NCBI GenBank assembly: GCA_963662525.1
Contig: OY759717.1
Span: 2,852,001-2,916,000, forward strand
Source of the DNA: CAZSDU01 sp963662525
GTDB lineage: Bacteria; Bacteroidota; Bacteroidia; Bacteroidales; FEN-979
Reading direction: 5' to 3'
DNA: 64,000 bases
Of the stretch, positions 8,531 to 17,667 are shown in pieces (position 1 is the stretch's first letter; every line of letters starts with the position of its first letter). The notes below the pieces were generated by a model. The model ran no database searches. It was not told the DNA's origin and saw nothing but the letters and a program-made list of their open reading frames with translations. Made by a program: the position numbers and the translations under genes.

Positions 8531-10696
8531 TTATTGAACAATAACCTTCCTGATGGTAGTGCCTTTGTCGCTGGTCAGCCTAAGCAGGAAAATTCCGCGG
8601 GAATATCCTGATATGTCAAGGCTTTTCGAATACTCCCCTTTAAAATAAGGAAGTACATCTGAGAAAAGTGTTACCCCTTTCAGGGAGATCAATTCGATTT
8701 TCAGCTGTTGGGATTGTTCAATATTGAAACTGATGTTAAGCTCGTCTGCAGCAGGATTCGGGAATACGCTGAGGTGAGTGAATGATTCGGATTCAGGAGT
8801 GCCGACGGTAATGGTATAACTGAGGTCCCATCCTGTTTCGCGTATGGTTTTATTGGTATTCCACATGATCATCATTTTTCCTGAAGGAGAAGTGATAGGA
8901 TCTGGTAGAGATGCTGAATGGTCGCCGGAGATAGTTCCCAGGACGACAGCAGGAGGGCCAAGGTCGACAATCTGAAGTTTGTCATTCTCGGCTTCTGTAT
9001 TAAATGCATGGAAAGCAAGGGTCACGGAAGTTGCGTTTGGAGGTAGTATTTTCCATTTGCAGGTTGTATTATTGCGGTAATCAAATCTTCCGCTTCCATC
9101 AGTGATATCACCACTGGGTTCTGTAAGGGTAAGATTCGGACTGCAGAAAGAAGCAGGGTTATTTGTGTAATTGGCTAAAAAGCCCTGGGCTGAGCCTGAA
9201 CTTCCGCTGGTAAATGTGATGAACATTTTACTACTTGTTGTCGTAATTGCCGGAGGAACAGTGGATCCGGAATAGGTTCCAAGCAGTGGTGCAGTCGCAT
9301 CTGCACCATTGTATATTTTTACTTCATCCCCTGTTTGGGTTTCAAACTTCAGGAAGTTCAGGGTAACGGACTGTATGCTGTCGTCGGGGCCAATGAGCCA
9401 GCTGCAGTTGGAATTGGGCTGGTAATTGGATACCGGACCGCTTCCGTCTTCAATGGTGCCATAATTATAGGTAATGACCTGTTTTGTTCCATTGCAGTAT
9501 GTTGGATAAAGTGCAGGGTCGGGGTGGATATTCTTAACAGCTTGCTGATTCAGATTGAAAGTGAAGGAGCCTGGGTTAAGGCTGTTCAGATAATAATACC
9601 CGTCTGATTGTCCACCCCATCCCCAGTTAAAATGATAGTACTCGGAATACGTCCCATTGCCCTGATACCCATCGCAAACCCAGGCATGACCGCCACCGCC
9701 GGCGCTGGATGGCTCAAATCCTGCATATTGGATCGGACGTCCAGCATCAAGTTCACCCTTGAGCAGGGCAGCCCAGTTGGTACTGTTGTAACTACTCTTT
9801 TTTACATATTGGCTGGCAGCATATTTGAAATAGGTGGATAAAGCACCAGGGACATCTGAAATAGCGGCGCCGGATCCATCCACCCCGTAATTCATGTTAA
9901 CGGAAATTCCGGTATGATAGGATAGCAAGGCAGCCGGGTAGCATTCATTGGAAGTGCCATTCGACATTCCATCCCAATCATATATTGTGTTGCCAAAATC
10001 CGCACAACATTGTTGTCCATGGTATACGTGAGTATCACAATGGCTGCCATTACCGGTATTTGGCCATCTCCAGTAGAGCATGATCTGCGAAATAGAAGTG
10101 GCAGTACAACCTACAGGAACTCTTCCATCATAAGACCCACCGCTGTCTTCATCAGTAGGGCATAAGGCGTTATAAGGGTAATCCTGGTTCCAGGTGCTCA
10201 CCAGCAGGGGATCGACGGCGGTAACCACTTCTGGCTTGCGAAGTTCGCTGAAATTATTCTGAGTAAGGTATGACCAGCTTGTTTTTATATTTTCGTCAGC
10301 TTCAAAATTGTTCTGCCGGATCAGGTTGATCTCATCTTTATAATGGTTAATCCAGTTCACAAAGTTGGGTGATCTGAACTCCGTGGAATAAATGTTGGAA
10401 AATGAATACCCTAAAACCGGATGACAGGCATCTTCAGCAGAGATGATAATAAACCCGTTATTATTTATGGTAAAAACAAAGAATACAGGTTCTGTCCCGG
10501 ATTTCTCCGTAAATTCTGAAGTTATGTTGATTGCGTTGTAGGGAACAGCATCACGGGTGTTGATTCTTTCAAAAAAGAAATTCTTTCCTGCGAGCCTGGC
10601 AACAGTTAATTCTACTTTCTTTGCGAAGGCCGAAAAACTGGTCAGGATAAGAAAACCAAGAAGGAGAATTGATATTTTTTTCATGGGAAAAATCAT
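8531..10696 (-). CDS. secreted C10 (streptopain-like) cysteine protease, first paralog of the trio
   Basis: A 721-aa protein with signal peptide, pro-domain, C10 domain, two CUB-like domains and a T9SS type A sorting domain (VFPNPAADELNISF ... RGIFLLRLTSD). The catalytic Cys sits in RVPVGCTATSISQIM. This context differs from WAGC in the other two, but the Cys is kept. The His is in GGGGHAWVCDGYQ and the Trp region is HFNWGWGGQSDGYYY. It is promoter-proximal in the three-gene run, with a TAnnTTTG box at 10725-10732. ATG could also be the second Met (MKKIS...), five codons in, which gives the more typical signal-peptide start. Confidence 0.93.
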   Translation of the reverse strand: MIFPMKKISILLLGFLILTSFSAFAKKVELTVARLAGKNFFFERINTRDAVPYNAINITSEFTEKSGTEPVFFVFTINNNGFIIISAEDACHPVLGYSFSNIYSTEFRSPNFVNWINHYKDEINLIRQNNFEADENIKTSWSYLTQNNFSELRKPEVVTAVDPLLVSTWNQDYPYNALCPTDEDSGGSYDGRVPVGCTATSISQIMLYWRWPNTGNGSHCDTHVYHGQQCCADFGNTIYDWDGMSNGTSNECYPAALLSYHTGISVNMNYGVDGSGAAISDVPGALSTYFKYAASQYVKKSSYNSTNWAALLKGELDAGRPIQYAGFEPSSAGGGGHAWVCDGYQGNGTYSEYYHFNWGWGGQSDGYYYLNSLNPGSFTFNLNQQAVKNIHPDPALYPTYCNGTKQVITYNYGTIEDGSGPVSNYQPNSNCSWLIGPDDSIQSVTLNFLKFETQTGDEVKIYNGADATAPLLGTYSGSTVPPAITTTSSKMFITFTSGSSGSAQGFLANYTNNPASFCSPNLTLTEPSGDITDGSGRFDYRNNTTCKWKILPPNATSVTLAFHAFNTEAENDKLQIVDLGPPAVVLGTISGDHSASLPDPITSPSGKMMIMWNTNKTIRETGWDLSYTITVGTPESESFTHLSVFPNPAADELNISFNIEQSQQLKIELISLKGVTLFSDVLPYFKGEYSKSLDISGYSRGIFLLRLTSDKGTTIRKVIVQ

Positions 10697-10724
10697 TTAA
10701 TGTTAGGGTTCAGATTACAGTTTA

Positions 10725-10732
10725 CAAATTTA
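10725..10732 (-). promoter_or_regulatory. Bacteroidota-type -7 box (TAAATTTG) for the C10 protease run
   Basis: The minus strand reads TAAATTTG, an exact TAnnTTTG match, 28 nt upstream of the ATG of the first protease gene. It lies in an A/T-rich 122-bp divergent intergenic region shared with hutI. No unambiguous -33 element was seen. Confidence 0.45.
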
Positions 10733-10818
10733 CATATAATATTATTATGTTTTGCGATACCAGATAGGCGATGCACGATTTTTAATATTTGTAATTTCGT
10801 GGGATCAATAATATCATT

Positions 10819-12087
10819 ATGAAGATACTGATTAGAAATATAAAAAGCCTTGTATTGGTTGAGGAGAAACCCAGGCTATATGTTGCCGGTAAGGATATGG
10901 CATCGCTTACCTGTCTTGAAAATGCCTGGTTGTTGATTGAGGAAGGCTTGATCAAGGATTTTGGATCCCATTCCCTATCCCCTCCTCTTGAGGAGATTGG
11001 ACAGGGGGTAGGGGTGACTATTATCGATGCCTCCGATCGCCTGGTTTTCCCTTCTTTTTGTGATTCTCATACCCATCTGGTTTATGCCGGAAGCCGTGAA
11101 ATAGAGTACATCAATAAGATCAAAGGGCTGAGCTATGAAGAGATTGCCCGAAGAGGTGGTGGAATTTTAAATTCTGCCCGAAGATTGCATGAATCATCGG
11201 AAGAGGACCTGATCGAACAGGCACTTGTTCGTCTTCAGGAGATCGCCAGCCTGGGTACCGGGGCCGTGGAAATAAAAAGCGGCTATGGATTATCGGTGGA
11301 GGATGAATTAAAAATGCTTAGAATAATAAAAAAGCTCAAAGCGCTTTCTCCGCTGACGATTGTTCCTACATTTCTCGGAGCTCATGCGGTCCCTTCAGAA
11401 TACAAAGGTCATCAGGTAGAATTTGTCGATATGGTGATCAACGAGATGATCCCGCAGGTTGCTCAGGAAGAACTGTCGGATTATATCGATGTATTCTGTG
11501 ACCGTGGATTTTTTACTGTAGAAGATACTGACCGGATTCTGAATGCCGGGATGAAATATGGTTTACGCCCAAAAATTCATGCCAATGAACTGGACTACTC
11601 AGGAGGAATTCAAGTTGGTGTAAAATATAATGCTCTTTCAGTTGATCATCTGGAATATACCGGAGATGAAGAAATCGCCTGTTTGCTCGGTACGGAAACT
11701 ATGCCCACCGTGCTTCCGGGTGCGGCCTTTTTCCTGGGGATGGAATATGCGCCTGTCAGGAAAATGATGGATGCCGGCTTGCCTATTGCCATGGCCAGCG
11801 ATTTTAATCCGGGTTCCTCTCCCTCCGGAAATATGCAATTTATCCTCTCAATGGCTTGTATTAAATACCGCATGCTTCCCGAGGAAGCTATTCATGCCCT
11901 TACACTCAACGGGGCTTATGCCATGGGATTAAGTGAAACACATGGGAGTATTGCCCGTGGAAAGATAGCCAATTTGTTTATCACCAAACCCATTCCGGGC
12001 ATTGAGTTTATGCCTTATGCCTATGGAAGCAATAAAGTGGAGACAATCATCCTAAATGGTGAAATCTGTCTGCCTGCAGCGAATTAG
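10819..12087 (+). CDS. hutI: imidazolonepropionase
   Basis: A 422-aa amidohydrolase that opens 4-imidazolone-5-propanoate to N-formimino-L-glutamate, the third step of histidine degradation. It carries the metal-binding DSHTHLVYAGSRE motif near residue 84-96, GGGILNSAR, the EIKSGYGLS segment, LGAHAVP, HANEL and ASDFNPGSSPSGNMQ, all characteristic of HutI. Length fits the family (~410-420). Its product is the substrate of FtcD, encoded 2.2 kb downstream on the same strand. The metallopeptidase gene between them is on the other strand, so the two are not one transcript. hutH and hutU are not in this window. Confidence 0.95.
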   Translation: MKILIRNIKSLVLVEEKPRLYVAGKDMASLTCLENAWLLIEEGLIKDFGSHSLSPPLEEIGQGVGVTIIDASDRLVFPSFCDSHTHLVYAGSREIEYINKIKGLSYEEIARRGGGILNSARRLHESSEEDLIEQALVRLQEIASLGTGAVEIKSGYGLSVEDELKMLRIIKKLKALSPLTIVPTFLGAHAVPSEYKGHQVEFVDMVINEMIPQVAQEELSDYIDVFCDRGFFTVEDTDRILNAGMKYGLRPKIHANELDYSGGIQVGVKYNALSVDHLEYTGDEEIACLLGTETMPTVLPGAAFFLGMEYAPVRKMMDAGLPIAMASDFNPGSSPSGNMQFILSMACIKYRMLPEEAIHALTLNGAYAMGLSETHGSIARGKIANLFITKPIPGIEFMPYAYGSNKVETIILNGEICLPAAN

Positions 12088-12095
12088 AGAAAAAA

Positions 12096-14147
12096 TTATC
12101 TGACTATCTTTAGTGCTTCATCTGTTGCAGATAGCAATGGCTGGATACTGATCTCACTGCCAACAGCATTTTTCATCCAGAGTTGAGGGATGATACGTCC
12201 GGTCGAATAGATCCTTAATGCCTCATCAGCAAAATTCTTTCCTTTCATGAACTGGTCCAGCTGGAAATCGATGAGATGACCCACGGGATAATTCGAGAGA
12301 TATAAAGGATTATCAATCATATGAGAGTAGATTGCCAGGATGGGACTGTCTTTTACTCCAAACACGGGAGCATAGTATTGATTCCATATTTCAATGGCAG
12401 TTTTAACCACGGTTTCTTTTAACTGTTCTTTGGTGGCTGTTGGATTTTCGTACAACCATTTCCATACGTTCATATCGAGCAGGGAAACGCCCATGATCTC
12501 ATAGCTCATCCAAAAGTTATCAATGGCAGCGAGAGCTTCTTTTTTCGGATCATTGTCCTTAATGCCCAGAAGTTCCAGGTCGCGTTTCTGGAAAGTAAAT
12601 GCAAAAGCTTCAGTAAATGCTGTATTTGGGACACCCTGCATCATGTAGTTATCCACGAAATACAGACTGATGGTTTGTTCAACATTATGGCCGAGTTCAT
12701 GGATGGCGATGTTGTATCCTTTATAATCCATACCATTTTTGCCAATGCGTGTACGAAGATGTGCCTTATCTCCTTTCATCTGTGCACCCCAGGCATGGCC
12801 ACTGCCACGGGCATTATCCACGGTGATATGGGAGGCAATTTCTTTGGCTTTTTCCGGCTTGAAACCAAGCTTTATCAGAATATTCGGGATATCAGCCTCT
12901 AAAGCCTGAGTATCCGGGTATTTTGCCCTGGTCGTTTTATCGAGCAGTTCCATGTTCATATTGCTTCGGGCTTTAAAGCCATCATACCAGATGTCGAAGG
13001 GTTGTAAAGGCCTTCCCAAACGTTTACCAATGAGATCACCAACTTGTTTGACTTCGGGAGAAGAACAGAAGGCGGTGAAAAGTTTTTCAACCTGTTCCCT
13101 GGGGATTTCCATTCCGGCATCAAATGCGCGCATGATATAGGTCGGATACATCGGAGTGTACTTATCCACGGCTTTCATGGCCTTGAAGTTATTTAACAGA
13201 AATTCATAACGTGTATTGGGCTCAGGGTTGGATGGAACCTCTTTTCCGTTTTTAAATATTTTATTAGCGTAAGGATCCCACTGAAAGTCAGGGTTATTGA
13301 TGACGCTATCAGGAATTTCCTGGTGAATGATACGAAGCATTACTTCATAGATCATTTTTTGTTTCAGTAAGCCTTCGTCACCTTTATTGTAGTTTGCTTT
13401 CAGCTCGTCGCGGAGGTTCCAGTGGGAGATGAGCTTCATATCTTTGTCGAAATGAGTTTTACCCTGTCCGTCCAGCAGATTACCCATGTAAATATTGTAA
13501 TTGGAAATGTAGTTATCAGATGCAGTCAATGCTTCAGCGACTTGTACATTAATTTCAGCAGGAACCCGGGCAGTAAACATATCTCCTAAACGGGCCTGAG
13601 CCCATTCTTTCCTTGACCAAGCGGGGCCTGATTTTTCTTTTTCTTTCAAGGAATACATGGGAAAATTCAGGGCTGTGATAAAAGCGATTTTATTATTGAA
13701 GAAATCATCGTTAAAGTGAGCGCCCGGCTCATAGGCCGCAAAGATCTCATCGATATCGAGTATTTCTCCGATCTGAAGGTGCATGGCACGTTTCAGGTCG
13801 AGGCTTACCATGTTAAAATGTCCGGAAAGGCTCTCGAAATTATTGGATAAGCGGGTAAACAACAAGTCCAGCTTAGCCGGATCAGCGATAAAGTTATTTT
13901 CACAGAATTTAGTAAAAATGCTATCTTTTCCGTCTTTTTCGGTCCAAAGTGATGCAATATGGTTGACTCCTTTTTCAATGCGGATCTTATTGCTTTCCCC
14001 GTATATGGAAGTCAGTTTTGAGATTACTGCATCTGATGTGGATTTGGAAATATACCGGATCGTCCTGTCCTGTACCTGATTATCTTTTTGTTTGCATTGT
14101 CCAAAGATAAGGGCAAATGGAAGAAGCAACCAAATCGTCTTTTTCAT
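12096..14147 (-). CDS. lipoprotein zinc metallopeptidase (gluzincin type)
   Basis: A 683-aa protein with a signal peptide ending in the lipobox-like IFGQC (Cys18), so probably a lipoprotein. Near residue 482 it has the zinc motif HELGH, a form of HExxH. About 30 residues later comes TEAFAFTFQKRD, which supplies a likely third zinc ligand (Glu), as in gluzincins such as M2/M3-like families. Much of the rest is helical and Lys/Asp-rich, without other obvious domains. I cannot assign the exact peptidase family from sight. It is transcribed toward hutI (tail to tail, 8 nt apart) and away from ftcD. A TATTTTTG promoter box lies upstream at 14174-14181. Confidence 0.78.
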   Translation of the reverse strand: MKKTIWLLLPFALIFGQCKQKDNQVQDRTIRYISKSTSDAVISKLTSIYGESNKIRIEKGVNHIASLWTEKDGKDSIFTKFCENNFIADPAKLDLLFTRLSNNFESLSGHFNMVSLDLKRAMHLQIGEILDIDEIFAAYEPGAHFNDDFFNNKIAFITALNFPMYSLKEKEKSGPAWSRKEWAQARLGDMFTARVPAEINVQVAEALTASDNYISNYNIYMGNLLDGQGKTHFDKDMKLISHWNLRDELKANYNKGDEGLLKQKMIYEVMLRIIHQEIPDSVINNPDFQWDPYANKIFKNGKEVPSNPEPNTRYEFLLNNFKAMKAVDKYTPMYPTYIMRAFDAGMEIPREQVEKLFTAFCSSPEVKQVGDLIGKRLGRPLQPFDIWYDGFKARSNMNMELLDKTTRAKYPDTQALEADIPNILIKLGFKPEKAKEIASHITVDNARGSGHAWGAQMKGDKAHLRTRIGKNGMDYKGYNIAIHELGHNVEQTISLYFVDNYMMQGVPNTAFTEAFAFTFQKRDLELLGIKDNDPKKEALAAIDNFWMSYEIMGVSLLDMNVWKWLYENPTATKEQLKETVVKTAIEIWNQYYAPVFGVKDSPILAIYSHMIDNPLYLSNYPVGHLIDFQLDQFMKGKNFADEALRIYSTGRIIPQLWMKNAVGSEISIQPLLSATDEALKIVR

Positions 14148-14172
14148 AAGGCTGGGTTTTTGGATTAAAAAA

Positions 14173-14227
14173 GCAAAAATAGCGAAATAGCGAAATGAAA
14201 AAAATATTCAGAATTAACTATTTTTGC
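14173..14227. promoter_or_regulatory. divergent promoter region bounded by a perfect inverted repeat
   Basis: The 10-mer GCAAAAATAG at 14173-14182 is mirrored by CTATTTTTGC at 14218-14227. Each arm contains a TATTTTTG box (TAnnTTTG consensus), on the minus strand at 14174-14181 for the metallopeptidase and on the plus strand at 14219-14226 for ftcD. Between them is an 8-bp-period repeat (tagcgaaa, two units, about 14179-14197). The arrangement suggests a symmetric divergent promoter pair, or one operator read in both directions. Confidence 0.45.
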
Positions 14228-14300
14228 AAAAATTAACCTGAAGACGAAAAGCCGGTTGGTCATTATGGCTATTTCCTTCTTCACTACCTTGCTATTGATT

Positions 14301-15986
14301 ATGAAGCAACTGATCGAATGTGTTCCGAATTTCTCTGAAGGGGTTGATATGAGTGTGATCAAGACCATCACTGACGAAATTGAAAAGATTGAGGGTGTAA
14401 AACTTCTGGATGTTGATCCGGGAAAGGCTACCAACCGAACCGTTGTGACCTTTGTCGGCACTCCGGATGCAGTGGTAGAAGCTGCTTTTCATGCCATTAA
14501 AAAGGCAGCTGAAGTGATTGATATGAGTAAACATAAAGGAGAACACCCGCGTTTTGGCGGAACCGATGTTTGTCCCTTGGTACCGGTTTCCAACATCAGC
14601 ATGGATGAAACGGTACAATATGCCCGGAAACTGGCGGAACGTGTTGGTACAGCCTTGGAAATACCGGTTTATTGTTACGAGAATGCTGCCTTTTCAGATG
14701 AAAGGCGCAACCTGGCCAATTGCCGTTCGGGGGAATATGAAGGATTGCAGAAAAAACTTGAAGATTCTCATTGGAAGCCTGATTTTGGCCCTGCCCGGTT
14801 TAATCCCCGCACAGGAGCAATTGCTATCGGAGCTCGAGATTTTCTGGTAGCCTATAATATCAATCTTAATACAACTTCTACCCGCAGGGCAAATGCCATA
14901 GCCTTTGATATCCGTGAGAAGGGAAGACCTGTCAGGGAGGGGAATCCCATCACAGGGAAAATTAAAAAGGATGAAAACGGAAATGAGATTTGGATTCCTG
15001 GTGCGCTGAAAGCCTGTAAAGCCATTGGCTGGTTCATAGAGGAATATGGTATTGCCCAGGTTTCCATTAACCTGACCAATATTAGTATTACCCCGGTCCA
15101 TGTTGCTTTTGAAGAATCATGCCGGAGTGCGAGAGAACGCGGCCTCAGGGTCAGCGGTTCAGAACTGGTGGGACTTATTCCGTTGAAGGCAATGCTGGAT
15201 GCCGGAAAATATTTTCTTCGGAAACAGCAACGTTCCGTGGGGGTTTCAGAAGAAGAACTGATCAAGATTGCGATAAAATCACTCGGGCTGGATGATCTTA
15301 AACCCTTTAATCCAGGGGAAAAAATCATTGAGTATTTACTTGATGATCCCAAAGAAAAGAAATTAGTTGACATGAGCTGCAGGGGTTTTGCCAATGAAAC
15401 TGCATCGGAATCCCCTGCTCCCGGCGGAGGATCAGTTTCAGCCTATATAGCCTCCCTGGGAGTATCACTGGCCACAATGGTAGCCAACCTGTCTTCACAT
15501 AAACCAGGTTGGGATGAGCGTTGGGAGGAGTTTTCCCATTGGGCGGAAAAAGGTCAGAAACTGAAGGATGAGTTGCTATTCCTGGTAGATGAGGATACCC
15601 GCTCCTTTAACCGGATCATGGATGCTTTCGGTTTGCCCAAAGGCAATGAAGAAGAAAAAGCGGCCCGTTCAGCTGCCATACAAGCGGCTACGAAGTATGC
15701 GATGGAAGTTCCGTTGAAGACCATGGAAAAAGCATATGAATCCCTGGAGATAATCAGGGCTATGGTGGAAACTGGAAACCCGAATTCTGTTACCGATGCC
15801 GGAGTGGGTGCGCTCTGTGCCCGCGCGGCAGTAATCGGTGCATACCTGAATGTGAAAGTCAATGGTTCCAGCCTGAAAGACAAAGTTTTTTTAGAGGGTA
15901 TTCTGAAAAAAGCTGAAGAGATCGTTCTGAAAACAAAAACGGAGGAGGAAGCAATCCTTTCAGCCGTGAATACAAAGATTTCCTGA
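14301..15986 (+). CDS. ftcD: bifunctional glutamate formimidoyltransferase / formimidoyl-THF cyclodeaminase
   Basis: A 561-aa fusion from the chosen start. The N-terminal ~325 residues are the formiminotransferase, with the typical opening KQLIECVPNFSEG, DPGKATNRTVVTFVG, HPRFGGTDVCPLVP and PRTGAIAIGARDFL. The C-terminal part, from about residue 365, is the cyclodeaminase domain, with ETASESPAPGGGSVSAYIASL and the GNPNSVTDAGVGAL signature. Together they pass the formimino group from N-formimino-glutamate to tetrahydrofolate and release ammonia. An in-frame ATG exists at 14256, but the family start is the ATG at 14301. It completes the pathway begun by hutI. Several Bacteroidota encode these activities as separate proteins; here they are fused. 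Confidence 0.95.
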   Translation: MKQLIECVPNFSEGVDMSVIKTITDEIEKIEGVKLLDVDPGKATNRTVVTFVGTPDAVVEAAFHAIKKAAEVIDMSKHKGEHPRFGGTDVCPLVPVSNISMDETVQYARKLAERVGTALEIPVYCYENAAFSDERRNLANCRSGEYEGLQKKLEDSHWKPDFGPARFNPRTGAIAIGARDFLVAYNINLNTTSTRRANAIAFDIREKGRPVREGNPITGKIKKDENGNEIWIPGALKACKAIGWFIEEYGIAQVSINLTNISITPVHVAFEESCRSARERGLRVSGSELVGLIPLKAMLDAGKYFLRKQQRSVGVSEEELIKIAIKSLGLDDLKPFNPGEKIIEYLLDDPKEKKLVDMSCRGFANETASESPAPGGGSVSAYIASLGVSLATMVANLSSHKPGWDERWEEFSHWAEKGQKLKDELLFLVDEDTRSFNRIMDAFGLPKGNEEEKAARSAAIQAATKYAMEVPLKTMEKAYESLEIIRAMVETGNPNSVTDAGVGALCARAAVIGAYLNVKVNGSSLKDKVFLEGILKKAEEIVLKTKTEEEAILSAVNTKIS

Positions 15987-15995
15987 TCCGGAATT

Positions 15996-16463
15996 TTAAT
16001 TAACCCAGATTTTTCCCGTACTGATGCCATGGCAACCATTACAGTTACCAGTGGTTATAGGAAGAGGCATGTTTTTAAAAGCGCTGCCTGTTGCATTGAT
16101 TACCTGTGGATAAACCGGTGAGGAAGGTATTACGGAAGCGGTAGTAAAGAAGTTTCCCAATCCGTCAACCTGGAGCGTAGCTTTCAGGTCCCCGGTACCA
16201 CTAACTCCTGACCAAAGGTATATCATACCATTGGGATTCGCAGAAATCTCACCGGTTTGATAAACAGAGCCGGCCATGATCCATTTGTATTCACTGGCTG
16301 CGCCGCCTGAAGTATGACAGACCAAACAATCTGTGCCATTTTTATGGCTTCTGGTCTCATTATGTTTTGATTGCGTTGAGGTATCTTCATTGTTTTTCTT
16401 ACATCCAAAGAAAACCATGCAACTCAACAGAATGAATCCCAGGGGAAAAAACAGTTTTTTCAT
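15996..16463 (-). CDS. lipoprotein with two CXXCH (c-type heme-like) motifs
   Basis: A 155-aa protein with a lipoprotein signal (lipobox-like VFFGC, Cys21) followed by a Lys/Asn/Ser/His-rich linker. It has CLVCH at residues 46-50 and CNGCH at 141-145, both fitting the CXXCH heme c attachment site. They flank a small ~90-aa domain that looks like a beta-rich carbohydrate-like or regulatory fold (GSVYQTGEISANPNGMIYLW). It is probably a periplasmic or outer-membrane-anchored diheme protein or a sensor. A longer frame reaches 16688 but overlaps the kinase gene. The ATG at 16463 gives the signal peptide and lies 10 nt after the kinase stop, which suggests translation in the same operon. Confidence 0.8.
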   Translation of the reverse strand: MKKLFFPLGFILLSCMVFFGCKKNNEDTSTQSKHNETRSHKNGTDCLVCHTSGGAASEYKWIMAGSVYQTGEISANPNGMIYLWSGVSGTGDLKATLQVDGLGNFFTTASVIPSSPVYPQVINATGSAFKNMPLPITTGNCNGCHGISTGKIWVN

Positions 16464-16473
16464 AGTTATAGTA

Positions 16474-17667
16474 TTAATATGTCTCATCCGGAAAAACAGG
16501 AAGTGTAAAAACAAAACGACTGCCCTTTCCCACCTGACTTTCAGCAAGGATGGAACCACCGTTTTTTTCAACAAACTCCTTACATAGCAATAGGCCCAGG
16601 CCTGTCCCCTTTTCTTTCTGAGTTCCTTCAGTTTTGAAATTCTCCCCCAATTTGAAAAGTTTCTGGATGTTTTCAGGACTGATACCAATTCCTGTGTCGC
16701 TGATTGCTATTTCCATCATTCCTCCGGCAATGGCAGCGCTGACCTTTACCTTCCCCCCTGGATGGGTGAATTTGATGGCATTATTCAGGAGATTTCTAAG
16801 GATGGTCAAAACAGCGTTCTTATCGGCAAATATTATAGCATCTGCAGGCACGTTTGTGTATAGATGGATTTGTTTATTATCAGCCACTGGTCTTAATAAA
16901 AGGAAGTTTTCAAGAACCAGGCGACTCAGGTTTAATTCTTCAGGAGTAAACCGAATTTTTCCGGTCTGGCTCCGTGACCAATCCAGAAGGTTTTCCAGGA
17001 GTTTAAAAGCCATCTTTGCGGCACCCTGAATATAAGCAATGTATTGCTTTCGCTCTTCATCAGGGAGCTCATCATAATCCTGCTGCAGGATATCTGCAAA
17101 ACCAAGTATTCCGTTAAACGGGCTCTTCAAATCATGGGAGATGATTGACATGAATTTTTCACGGGTGGCATATAAGTCCCGGAGTTCATCCTGCATCTGT
17201 TTTTTTTCACGAAGATCTTCAATCAGTTTGTTGAACGCAATAGAAAAATCACCCAGGTAAACAACCTTCTGGTTATAATCGCCCCGGGCAATTTGCTGGG
17301 TTTGCCAGGTGAGATGACGAAGATTTGACTGAAGCTGTTTATAGTGGGATATAACATAATTATGATGTGGAGCTTCAATATCAAGGTTGCCTTCAGCGAG
17401 GGCATTGATAAAATTCGTTCCTTCCTGAAAATGTTGTATAAATTTCCGGAGGTTAAGAATCAAGTCACGGCAGCCTTTTTCTTCAATGACCAATGGGTCT
17501 ATCTGTTCCAGAATACTTAATCCTCTTTCAGCTTTTCCTTCGAGAAGGTTAAGAAGTGTTTGGTTGACAGATTGTATCAGGACGTCTGCTGAATTATCCA
17601 AAGAGAAAAATTTATACCAGATCGACAGTAAACCGGCAGGTTCGTTCGCCTGTACCCCAACAATCAA
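16474..17667 (-). CDS. soluble sensor histidine kinase
   Basis: A 397-aa kinase without membrane segments. Residues 1-150 form a helical input region with HAMP-like features (EGNLDIEAP and ARGDYNQKV, linked by helices). The phospho-acceptor His178 is in SHDLKSPFNGILGF. The ATPase domain has the N box NLLNNAIKFTHPGG, the G1 box DTGIGIS and the G2 box GTGLGLLLC. The ATG at 17667 overlaps the V4R gene by 56 nt. A TTG at 17601, 11 nt after the V4R stop and in frame, is a plausible real start. The V4R protein upstream is probably its sensory partner. No response regulator is intact nearby; the remnant at 19.1-19.3 kb is a different operon. Confidence 0.92.
   Translation of the reverse strand: MIVGVQANEPAGLLSIWYKFFSLDNSADVLIQSVNQTLLNLLEGKAERGLSILEQIDPLVIEEKGCRDLILNLRKFIQHFQEGTNFINALAEGNLDIEAPHHNYVISHYKQLQSNLRHLTWQTQQIARGDYNQKVVYLGDFSIAFNKLIEDLREKKQMQDELRDLYATREKFMSIISHDLKSPFNGILGFADILQQDYDELPDEERKQYIAYIQGAAKMAFKLLENLLDWSRSQTGKIRFTPEELNLSRLVLENFLLLRPVADNKQIHLYTNVPADAIIFADKNAVLTILRNLLNNAIKFTHPGGKVKVSAAIAGGMMEIAISDTGIGISPENIQKLFKLGENFKTEGTQKEKGTGLGLLLCKEFVEKNGGSILAESQVGKGSRFVFTLPVFPDETY

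Noticed and set aside
16461..16688. N-terminal extension of the CXXCH lipoprotein to 230 aa
   Set aside because: It overlaps the kinase gene and would bury the lipoprotein signal inside the protein.
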